NCBI GenBank assembly: GCA_015501055.1
Contig: JADNYV010000742.1
Location: 1 to 16,706, forward strand
Length of the DNA: 16,706 nt
Reading direction: 5' to 3'
DNA from: Mucidula mucida
Taxonomy: Eukaryota; Basidiomycota; Agaricomycetes; Agaricales; Physalacriaceae
In this document: positions 8,597 through 16,250 of the stretch, in pieces
Layout: every line of letters starts with the position of its first letter
How positions within the stretch are numbered: the first letter of the stretch is position 1
Notes under the pieces: generated by a model
Seen by the model: the letters and a program-made list of their open reading frames with translations, nothing else
Database searches by the model: none
What the model was told of the DNA's origin: nothing
Program-made: the position numbers and the translations under genes

Positions 8597-8761
8597 GATG
8601 CCCTTGGACTCGATTTCGCGCTTGAGCTGCAACAGTTCGGATTGCTTCGACGAGTCGTCACAGATGGCGACGTCGCAGCCATCCTCGGCGAGCCGAAGAG
8701 CGCAGGAGCGCCCAACAAGGTGCTGTGTGCTGCAAGTAATGATAGCAGTGCGGCGAGACAT
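8597..8761 (-). pseudogene. short-chain dehydrogenase/reductase, N-terminal fragment
   Basis: From an ATG at 8761-8759 the minus strand reads MSRRTAIITCST, then HLVGRSCALRLAEDG, DVAICDDSSKQ and LKREIESKG. This is the first beta-alpha-beta of a Rossmann-fold SDR oxidoreductase: the beta strand, nucleotide loop, helix ALRLAEDG, and the D following the second strand. The glycine-rich loop that should be TGxxxGxG reads TCSTQHLVG, so two of its three glycines are gone. Only about 55 residues are present; the catalytic Ser-Tyr-Lys part is absent. Similarity stops at about 8597 where element 2 territory begins. It is a scrap of a host gene or captured fragment, not a working enzyme. Confidence 0.65.
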
Positions 8762-9124
8762 TTCCAGTGGGAGGTCCGGGGCACTTTTCGAATACAATAT
8801 AAAAGAATTTTGGAAGATAAGTTCTGGGGTTCCGATATGTGTAGATCGTCGCGTATATGGCTAGGACGTAGAAAAGACGTAAAAAGGCAGCATAGAACCG
8901 GTAGTTCATATGGCTGACACTGACGAGAGGAACTTGAGTGGTGATTGGAGTTGATAGTCTAGAGGTTGACTAAGACGATGCCACAAACATCATGGTGACG
9001 AGCGTGAACTAGCCACAGATACTAGCGGTGCAAGAGTGGATGGTTCCTACAGAAGGAAGGGACCAAAAACGCGTGCAGTCACCAGCATGCATGGTGACGA
9101 ACGAGAACATTAGTAAGTTTGCAG
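8762..9124. other. stretch without recognised gene
   Basis: No coding similarity, intron pattern or repeat was recognised on either strand. Short open frames here lie antisense to, or upstream of, the dehydrogenase fragment and look like chance. It would contain the former promoter of the dehydrogenase if that gene was native. Confidence 0.4.
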
Positions 9125-9199
9125 CCGTCTGGTGGTGTCTGGTGGGGGTTGGTGTCTGGTGCTGCATGGTGCCAGACGTGCCAGACCATGACCAGACGG
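9125..9199. repeat. GTCTGG/CCAGAC hairpin block A
   Basis: The block starts with CCGTCTGGT (9125-9133) and ends with its perfect inverse ACCAGACGG (9191-9199). Inside are three GTCTGG (9127, 9137, 9154) followed by three CCAGAC (9172, 9181, 9192), a symmetrical three-plus-three arrangement. A further GTCTGG lies at 9246. A short direct repeat ATGCAGCT-ATGCAGCT follows at about 9203-9218. It lies about 260 bp beyond the stop of the minus-strand Plavaka piece, where a transposon 3' end would be expected. Confidence 0.7.
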
Positions 9200-9457
9200 G
9201 TCATGCAGCTATGCAGCTATGACTGAGTGGTTGTGCTATATGCCTGTCTGGTCTATGCTTCCTCAGGTCCTTGGTTCAATTCTTGTTCGTTACATTTTTT
9301 CCTTCCAGTCGAAGGAGACATTCTTCGTAGTAGACAGTGTGTTATCATTTTTTCATACAAGATGTATGCCATACCTTTCAGTTTCATATACTAGTGGTGA
9401 CTGTCCGGACATCATAACACAAAATATAATACATTCTGTACGAATCCGACACATTAA

Positions 9458-10120
9458 TCAGAATATGATCTCATTAGCATGATAATCTATGTACTTGTTT
9501 ACATAGAAATACTCGAAGCAGTCTAAAGAATAAGCGTAGTGGAAATCATCAGGTACAGGCCGGGAACCAAACTTTGGTAATAAATGTGCGCCACGATCCA
9601 GGGCTTCGAGGTGGATAACGGTGAGATATGGCTTTCGCCGCCTTCCCCGAATGTCTGGCTTCACCACCCACATACCCGTCCGCGAATCCGGATGAGCACC
9701 ATATTGGTCAAACCAATGTACCAAGGCACACGGGTACTCTTTTCCGTCGTACGTGAAGGAGAAGAAGAGCATGACACGGATAACACTCATGCCCTTGAAT
9801 CCCGGTTTCTCGCTATCCTGAGTGACAAACGCGCAATCCCGTCAATGATGACCGTACCACGATGGTGTTGATCGTATCCGCTCGCGCTTTATCCCACGGA
9901 TGCCAGAGATGTCGCTTGGAGAATAGTAGTATGCCGTGGCCGAGTGATGTACATAGATGTTGGAAAAAATATCGGGGCAGTTGTCGATGTCCAAGTTATG
10001 AAGTTGTGGATACAGCGGCCTTCGATTGTTGGTGATACATGGTTTTGCGCCAGTCGCTTGGCAAACCGCCTATCTCGTTCTTCCTGGATCGTTTAGGTTG
10101 TCTGGCAATTGGGTGAGTTG
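9458..10120 (-). pseudogene. Plavaka-type transposase, C-terminal part
   Basis: Plavaka elements are CACTA-like cut-and-paste DNA transposons common in agaricomycetes. Read on the minus strand, the fragment contains RRPLYPQLHNLDIDNCPDIF, HHSATAYYYSPSDISGIRG, RERIRSTPSW, DCAFVTQDSEKPGFKG, FFSFTYDGKEYPCALVHWF, DSRTGMWVVKPD, LTVIHLEALDRGAHLLP, and finally YVNKYIDYHANEI before the stop at 9458. These blocks are in the order and spacing I expect of the C-terminal third of the family. The frame changes near 9950 and near 9830, and a stop lies at about 9845. The N-terminal and central parts are missing on this strand. The family call is from recognised motifs; a profile search would settle it. Confidence 0.75.
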
Positions 10121-10124
10121 ATGT

Positions 10125-10822
10125 TTAGGTCAGAACAATGAAATGGTACTTAGTGTCGGTTCCAGATTCGCTCACATCCTTCCGTTTCGAACCAACAGTT
10201 ACCAACTTAACTGGCGCTTTGGCTGGAAGGGAGCGATGGGCATCAATATCACGTCGTGCAGCTGTTTTTGCATCCTGAAGGTACGTTAGATTAGGTGTTC
10301 GTTGCATATGAATAACAGACTTACCTTCTTTTTAGCACTTGCCTCCTTACACTTGGCAGCGGCAGTTGTTTTGGCAGCCTGACTTGCTTCCCACTTCAAG
10401 AACATTGCAAACTTCTCCGCCTGCACATCACTCATACCGTTAGGTATGCTAACGTTACCTTTCCTTGACGAGGCACCCCGTTTACCTTTTCCTTTCTTCT
10501 GTTCATCTAGCTCGTCGTCTTCCTACATCTTATCTTCAGAGTCCTTGTTGATGCCGTCATCCTCATATGTGTCTGATGCATCCGAGTCATAGTTCAGATT
10601 GAGCGGAAGTCCAGACGGACCATCCTCGTTGTCGTCCTCGCCATCGTTATCATTTGGCTCGGAGCTCGTGCCTCCCATATCAACGTCGCCGGCATACAAA
10701 CTTCCCTCGGACTCTGTCTTGGGAGGCATTATTGGGAGCAGAAGAGGATTGTGGTAGGGCTCCTTCTCGATATCCATGGATGATTCCGCCACAAGGCCAC
10801 CCTCGTTCGGCTTCCTTGCCAT
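10125..10822 (-). CDS. hypothetical acidic/basic protein, two exons, one in-frame stop
   Basis: The reading starts at ATG 10822-10820 (MARKPNEGGL) and passes through an acidic stretch (NDNDGEDDNEDGP, then SDASDTYEDDG). A TAG follows at 10525-10523, and then in the same frame a basic run (EQKKGKGKRGASSRKG) and an alanine/lysine-rich helix (KFAMFLKWEASQAAKTT). An intron of 50 nt at 10324-10275 (GTAAGT...TTCAG) joins in phase to DAKTAARRDIDAH and ends at a TAA at 10125. The clean splice and one frame across the stop suggest a real gene recently lost or read incorrectly; CAG to TAG would explain the stop. I recognise no family. It lies exactly between the two Plavaka pieces, so it may be an accessory gene of a transposon. 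Its first codons overlap the possible first Plavaka exon on the other strand. Confidence 0.5.
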
Positions 10823-11811
10823 TCCCAAAGGTACATCTTCATTCTCGTGGTGTGCTCAGATTAAATCTGATTGCAATTCTCAGGGGATCGCAAGTATGAT
10901 AATGACGTTGAATTCCGTACCTTCAAGAAACAGCTGTTCCACGACTCCATTGCTGCAATTCTCAAGTTGACTCGCCCTGCAATGACTACTCCGGTTGTCT
11001 TTGCCCTGATGGACATTATCGACGAGTTATCTACAACATTGTGTCGTACATTGCGGATTATCCCGAGCAGGTTATTCTCGCTGGTGTGGTATCAGGTTGG
11101 TGTTGCAAGTATGTCGTCTCTCCTCCTTGCTATTTAGGAATTGACGCTGATGATTAATCAGATGTGATGCGATGAGCTCAAATCTCAACGGACCAGCCAA
11201 TCGCCGCACCAAGGCGACGCGCGATGTATTACTTGAGGAACTTGATGATGCCGACCTTTGGGATAACTACGGAATAGACGCCGATGTCGAGGTAAGTTCT
11301 CATGCATACTCTTGAGGTGTTTTTCTCATCTATTGTGCAGCCGTTCACCGAGCATTTCCCCCGAGCTAACATTCACGAGATTCTCACCTCGGATCTTCTT
11401 CACCAGGTGATCAAAGGGTCGTTCAAGGACCATCTTGTCGAATGGGTCCCGATGTATCTGGAGCTCACGGTGGGGAAGTCGCAAGCCAAAGTAATCATGG
11501 ACGATATTGATCGACGGTATGTATTCTGCTGCACGGCAGGCTACGATGTCACTAATACTCTTTATCTAGGATTGCGGCAACTCCAGCTTATCCTGGATTG
11601 CGTCGGTTTCCTCACGGTCGACGCTTCAAGCAGTGGACCGGTGATGACTCGAAGGCTTTAATGAAGGTGAGTCTGATATGATCTCATGATACACACATAG
11701 CTGATAAACGGTTTAGGTGTACCTTGCTGCTATTTCTGAATATGTCAACGAGAAGATTGTCAAGGCTTTCGCCGCCTTTCTTGACTTCTGCTATCTTGTT
11801 CGGCGTGGCGC
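10776..11811 (+). pseudogene. Plavaka-type transposase, central part with five introns
   Basis: Exons on the plus strand are about 10776-10830, 10884-11108, 11162-11291, 11341-11516, 11570-11666 and 11717-11811. Introns (53, 53, 49, 53 and 50 nt) start GTACAT, GTATGT, GTAAGT, GTATGT, GTGAGT and end in AG; all joins keep frame. The protein reads FLAIPK-GDRKYDNDVEF, KKQLFHDSIAAIL, PAMTTPVV, PDGHYRRVIYNIVSYIADYP, QVILAGVVSGWCCK-CDAM, DVE-PFTEHFPRANIHEIL, DLLHQVIKGSFKDHLVEW, KVIMDDIDRR-IAA, RRFKQWTGDDSKALMK-VYL and AAFLDFCYLVRR. These are hallmark Plavaka blocks. There is one frame break near 11003. Similarity stops abruptly at 11811, in the middle of the protein, at hairpin block B. The first exon is less certain than the rest. 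Confidence 0.82.
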
Positions 11812-11892
11812 CAGACACGTCTGGTGAGCATGGTTGGTCTGGTGCCATGCTCACCAGACGGGTGGCTACTTACTGATGAAGGGTGCCAGACC
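11811..11892. repeat. GTCTGG/CCAGAC hairpin block B
   Basis: A perfect 16-bp inverted repeat, CGTCTGGTGAGCATGG at 11818-11833 and its inverse at 11845-11860, encloses an 11-nt loop that itself contains GTCTGG. Further copies of the motif are CCAGAC at 11811, 11854 and 11886 and GTCTGG at 11819. It begins exactly where Plavaka coding similarity ends. Read in the direction of each transposase, it resembles block A (GTCTGGT, ATGG, TCTGG, CCATGC and CACCAGAC in the same order), so both are probably the 3' end region of one transposon family. Confidence 0.72.
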
Positions 11893-12503
11893 TTTAAAAG
11901 AGAGTAAACATGATAGTGTAGGATATTGATATTTGTCCCCAAGTATTAGACAATGTTCGTATTTCCCCGCGAGCTTCAATACAATCTCCAAGGGGTAATA
12001 AAGTGAGCTGTGAGGACATATCAGCATCTGATTTAGACCCTTTTTTAATCAATAGGTAGCGTCAACTGTGATAAGGTGAAACAAACAAGCGCACGAAGGG
12101 AACTCATTGGACAAGTCGGCAGAAGAGAGAGGTTAATCATTCAAAAATTGTAGCATGAAGTACGAGGGGAACAGCTTGACTGGAAGTCAAGTACAAGTGA
12201 TGATCGCTAAAATTTGACCTGATCCGCCATGATCTCTGTCAAAATCATTTTGAGTCTCGACCACGACGCAGACATTAATAAAGTACGCTGTGTTCCGGCC
12301 ACAAGGCCTGCTACTACTGCCTTGTGGCGCGTCCCCAGCACGAAGAAACACCATGTATTTCGTTCCAAGGCTCGGCAAGTGATGCCTCAATGCGAGGGTA
12401 TGGGCAGTGTGAAGAGCCTAAAGAGAATAGCGGAGAATACTTGGAGAACAGGTATGGGCACATATAAGTGCCAAAATGTGGCTGACGACCTGCTAGGCAA
12501 TGC
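11893..12503. other. stretch without supported gene
   Basis: No gene is supported on either strand. On the plus strand near 12255-12300 a short reading, LDHDADINKVRC, recalls the start of a WD40 blade of MSI1/RBBP4-type histone-binding proteins. The similarity lasts only some 15 residues and then dissolves, so it could be a scrap or chance. The rest shows no repeat, intron pattern or RNA gene that I can recognise. Confidence 0.35.
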
Positions 12504-13536
12504 TTATGCATATGGATAGGTGTACGCGTGGCTTGGGGCGATAACCAATGGGGGCACCCCAATGCTCTGATCATTGGATAACACTGGTGACCACGACGGC
12601 AGTTGTCGATATGTTGCTGAATGACCCTCATATCTGCGGCTTGTATGAGCTATGCCCTTTACCCATTCCAACATCCTCTTGTCCATGTTCTGTCTTTCTC
12701 TTGCAGTCATACAACGGTCTTCCACCGCCATACAACTGTCAGCCATTTTGGGCGTCGCCAAAGCCTTTAACAATATGCGCGCCTTATCCATATTCGCGAT
12801 GCAACCGCTCCGCTTCGGCGCTGTACAAGGTTTAGGGCACACCTCTATTACATCCAACCATCCTCCGACAGCTTCTTGACTTTTCTTTGACGTTACTACA
12901 CGCATACATTTGCGGACTTGAACGCTGCAGTCCGCCCAGTCTCCATTACGAACGAGCATGTCATAGTCCACGACCTGCAACGCCAATCTTTCAAGCGCAT
13001 CAAAGTTCGGTGTTCCAAGTCCTCTGCAAACTATTTTGCAGAGGACTCGATCATCAGTGTCATATTTGATCCCAAGCAAAGAGATGAATGCGAAGGCATG
13101 TTTTATGGTATTGACACTGTTGATGGGGATCTTAGAAGGAAACATGTGTAAGAGGTACACAATGCAATGAAATAGTGCTGGGTTCTTCAGACCACCAACC
13201 CAATATCTCTGGGCGGTTAGGGAGTTGTTTGTCCTCCAGATGAACGCGATGAGAGAGCTGCATTCGTCGGAGTTGAGAAATTTGGATCTAACATCAGTTA
13301 TTGATTGACTTTCCAGGTTTGAAAAGCTGAATGTATGCGTACACAGAGTCTGGTCCATTGAAGGCCGTGAATATTACAAGCACAATGAATTGGCACAGTC
13401 GAATAGTGGAGTTGTTGATATAGCCAGGAATAATAGCTCGTCCATTTGGAAGAAAAGGCGTGCTCTGATTTCCTGCCACCGTCGTCGTCGCACTTGGAAT
13501 CACCGACTCGGACCGTCCTGTTACATCCCCTTTCAC
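12504..13536 (-). CDS. unrecognised host protein, two joined exons (longest open frame)
   Basis: The frame 13287-12504 is the longest uninterrupted reading in the window. An upstream exon in another frame (from about 13457 or earlier, to 13343) joins through a 55-nt intron at 13342-13288 (GTACGC, CTGAT branch-like site, TTAG). The joined reading passes NGRAIIPGYINNSTIRLCQ, a hydrophobic stretch (FIVLVIFTAF), NGPDSV, then SKFLNSDECSSLIAFIWRTN, RYWVGGLKNPALFHCIVYLL, FISLLGIKYDTDDRVLCKIV and LERLALQVVDYDMLV. The last 100 residues are cysteine- and basic-rich (CPKPCTAPKRSGC). I know no family for it. The splice, length and ordinary composition argue for a real gene. Its 5' end probably lies further right, in the frame 14004-13549. 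Confidence 0.5.
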
Positions 13537-13548
13537 CCTGCCGTGAGG

Positions 13549-14290
13549 TCAAACACTACCTCGTGCGATCCTGGTGAGCATCAATTCTCGATGAATTTTG
13601 ATCTCGCTAACATTGGAGGAAGCATGCGTGGATGTGGATATAACACCTTCAAGACGCTCATTCGCAACTCTCTGTCCTGCGGTGGGGTTCATACACGTAA
13701 TCCGCGCGAGCAATGATTTTGGATGGACTCTTGTAACGGAGGTGTCTGGGAAAGAAGACAAAACTGGGTAGAAGTTAACGCCCTTTGTCTGCATAACATC
13801 TTCCAGCTCCTTGCCGTGGTCAATTACACCTGCCGCCTCGTCGGGTGGCGTGCGCGGCGCTTCTGAAGAAGAGGACAATGTCCATGTTGAGGTACTCGAT
13901 GCAGAATGGTTGTGCTTGGCGTTAATATCAGTGCGGGAGAGCAATGGCGAACATAGGAGCACCACTTGGTTCGCTTTCCGATTTATGTCGCACATGGCGG
14001 CCATAAGAATCTGCTCTTTGGATGGCTGCTGAGCGGTAGTGTCGCTCGAGGAATGTGGTCATGATTCAAGTGGTGGTGGTGGGCAATTGAAGGTGACCCT
14101 GAACAAAGACCACTGTCCCAAAATGGACAAAGACAAATGACTTGGGGCACTGCCGCTACTGCTCACTCTTTGATGATGCTGGCTTTCCGAGAGGGTAGGA
14201 GATGTTGGTGCTATCGTCGAGCGCTTGGTTTTGTAGGTGGCGTTGTTCAGAGGTGGGTCCGGAAGACTTACCTCTTTGGATAGATTGCAT
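13549..14290 (-). CDS. probable 5' exons of the unrecognised gene
   Basis: The frame 14004-13549 extends upstream without a stop (DTTAQQPSKEQILMAAM) and reads on through a serine-rich low-complexity part (SASSTSTWTLSSSSEAPRTP) and KELEDVMQTKGVNFYPVLSS. A donor-like GTAAGT lies on the minus strand near 14272, suggesting a further 5' exon. A plausible but weak join to the next exon runs from a GTAGTG donor near 13565 to an acceptor GGTGGCAG near 13478, giving ARG-NQSTPF in frame. No family is recognised. Whether this and the next feature are one gene is an inference from direction, spacing and frame. Confidence 0.35.
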
Positions 14291-14598
14291 AAAGTGGATG
14301 CACGTAGATGTGGGATGATGTTTGGCGACTGCGTTGATTTTGGCGATATATGTTCTCTCTATAACGTATTATCAACAATATGTAGAACAACCCACTGGTG
14401 AGTAGTATCTACATTCGGCCTATTTTTCATTGCAGACTCAACCTGCATCAGACGGACCGCCCGCATATGAATGTGTTAGTAAGCTAGTCAATAAACTAGC
14501 GTTCGTCAGTCCCTAGGATGTCGTAATTACTTGCGCCACACTTTGTCCTCCCTGAGAAACTTTTGTGCCGTTCCTACCTACCTACCTACCTAAGTAGT
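14291..14598. other. intergenic stretch with a CCTA microsatellite
   Basis: No gene is recognised. At 14573-14592 the tetranucleotide CCTA is repeated five times. A small hairpin GCTAGT-CAATAA-ACTAGC lies near 14483-14500. A plus-strand GTGAGT...TTTTTCATTGCAG pair at 14398-14435 looks like an intron but would be only 38 nt and joins no recognisable exons. Confidence 0.5.
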
Positions 14599-15050
14599 TC
14601 ATTGCTTTCTAGTGAGATTCCTAAAAACCACATCGCTGTTTTTATATACAACGTAACGGTCTGCGATGGAACATGCAGCGCCAAGGACGGCACCAACGCA
14701 TCCGTAAGACAGTGTAAGATGTCCGACACCCATTCTCCCTTCCGACGAGAAGTTCCTGTGGTGCTTACCGCAGTAGCCTATGAGGTAGCCATTTTCCTGG
14801 GAGCGGTATAATCCCCTCGAGTAAGTAGAAGGTGCACTCATTTCCGAAAACCGAGGATAACGCGCAGCGAGCCCAAGTCAGATGTCTGACGCCTCAGCGT
14901 TGACGAAAGTACCGACGTGTTCTCGGCGTCGCTATACGAATGTAATGACTTGTCTGAACGTGTCTGTTGTCTTTTGAAGCGATACTGGTAATGGCACCAC
15001 ATATACCAAACCATAACGAGAATAAAAGCGTCGGGTTCGTAAGCGAACAT
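14599..15050 (-). CDS. possible unassigned exons
   Basis: Two minus-strand frames follow each other: 15050-14838 (MFAYEPDAFILVMVWYMW, then a polar tail) and 14841-14599 (YLIGYCGKHHRNFSSEG, GVGHLTLSYGCVGAVLGAA). Both contain a hydrophobic segment and could be pieces of a small membrane protein. They overlap by four bases in different frames, and I see no clean splice joining them. No family is recognised and the overlapping plus-strand frame 14563-14811 is equally open, so this is a weak call. They lie just downstream of the kinase 3' end. Confidence 0.2.
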
Positions 15051-15996
15051 GTTATTGCCTTAAAGATGAAACTCTTGAATCTTCTGGTCCGTCACGCTCG
15101 AATATTTACAGCCAACGAAAAGCTGATGAACAAACGACAATTTGAATACTTTGAACAACGCTGCTCGGATCCTATTTACATGTATAGCTACCAGAGAATT
15201 TCTAAAAGTACAGATATCCGACTAAAACATATTTACGACTCATCTGACTCATCCAGTTTGAGCCTCTTGGACTCAGGCTCCTTGTCTTCCGCGGGTCGCG
15301 AATTAAACGACCGCGCGCCCATACCCTCCAATCGCTCGTTCATGTGCTTCAGACTGATAGTTTTCAGCCTCTTTGTGCCATTCTCCACTTTGGAAGAAAG
15401 GAGTTCATTTTCGTGAAAGTCGTATGTGATGGTGTGAGAAGTCACTTCCTCCAAGCGACGTTTCGCCTTACGACTAGAAGCATCTTCCGTCAATGGAGGA
15501 GAGGGTTGGGCGGGAAGTGGGATGAGACTGGCGTGATGACGCAGAGTCTCGTATAGCCACCTCGGATTGGCACGGCGTTCCAGCTGCGCCTTATAGATCG
15601 ACACGGGATCCTCCTCGTCCACTTCACCCCATTTCGCCAGTCTGGCCTCATATCGTTCAAAGGCTTTTGCTGATGGCTCCTCGTAGCCAACAAGTCGTTG
15701 AATCCCGGGACCAGGAATTTTGCCAGGCGACATGAATCCTTGGCGCAGATGGGCAACTCCCGGATCTTCTGGCGGCCGCCAATCTGTCGGCCAAAGGTGT
15801 CGAGTATGTGGTGGTCGAATAGCAACCGAAGCCTATCGTAAAGATCATTGGGTGACATGTCGTGCTTCAGGTATCGCAGTGCGACATAGAGCAGAACCCA
15901 AAACGCAGACTCCCTATCGTCGTCGAGAGTGTGAACAACGGATTGCTTGTCTTTGCTGCCCTGCAGGATGTTGATTGACATGAATTGCCAAGTGCC

Positions 15997-16046
15997 CTAA
16001 CGAATATATTAGAGAGGAGCACAAGTAGACCTATGTGGATACATAC
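15997..16046 (-). other. intron in the FunK1-like kinase
   Basis: On the minus strand GTATGTATCC opens and TCGTTAG closes a 50-nt intron with a CTAAT branch-like site. Removal joins CGC ACG to GGC ACT and gives the family motif GRTGTWQFMS in frame, which confirms both splice sites. Confidence 0.85.
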
Positions 16047-16201
16047 CGTGCGTCCTGGGCGATGAGTATGTCCTTCAAAGTCCAAAACTAGGCAGAGGTC
16101 CCAGTCGATAAGAAGTCCTTCGTGCGTGGGAGTAATCATGATATTTCCGCTACTGATGTCTCGATGTAGGATACGAGCTAAATCGAAAGCACATTGGGCA
16201 G

Positions 16202-16250
16202 CTGAGAAATAATAAACATCGAGAAAGTCAGAGGGCGATGATGAGCATAC
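16202..16250 (-). other. intron in the FunK1-like kinase
   Basis: On the minus strand GTATGCTCATC opens and TTTCTCAG closes a 49-nt intron. Removal gives ADAMEAAQCAFDLA in frame, leading straight into the HRD catalytic loop. Confidence 0.83.

Noticed and set aside
8508..8917. Overlapping plus-strand frames across the dehydrogenase fragment
   Set aside because: They are the reverse strand of the recognised SDR N-terminus and give no family motif.
12229..12350. Plus-strand reading with LDHDADINKVRC resembling an MSI1/RBBP4-type WD40 blade start
   Set aside because: Only about 15 residues look similar, no further blades follow in any frame, and no intron pattern supports a gene. Kept only as a note.
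12314..12631. Minus-strand cysteine-rich frame (HIDNCRRGHQCYP) recalling HET-domain linkers
   Set aside because: It overlaps the end of the longer unknown gene in another frame, has no HET core, and the motif is too short to carry weight.
13390..13716. Plus-strand open frame of 108 codons
   Set aside because: It runs antisense to the two minus-strand exons that have splice support and has no recognisable domain.
14398..14435. Plus-strand intron-like pair GTGAGT...TTTTTCATTGCAG
   Set aside because: At 38 nt it is shorter than the other introns here (49-55 nt) and joins no exons with recognisable coding.
14967..15416. Plus-strand open frame of 149 codons
   Set aside because: It lies partly antisense to the C-terminal tail of the kinase, is rich in Ser/Leu as antisense of such a tail would be, and shows no domain.
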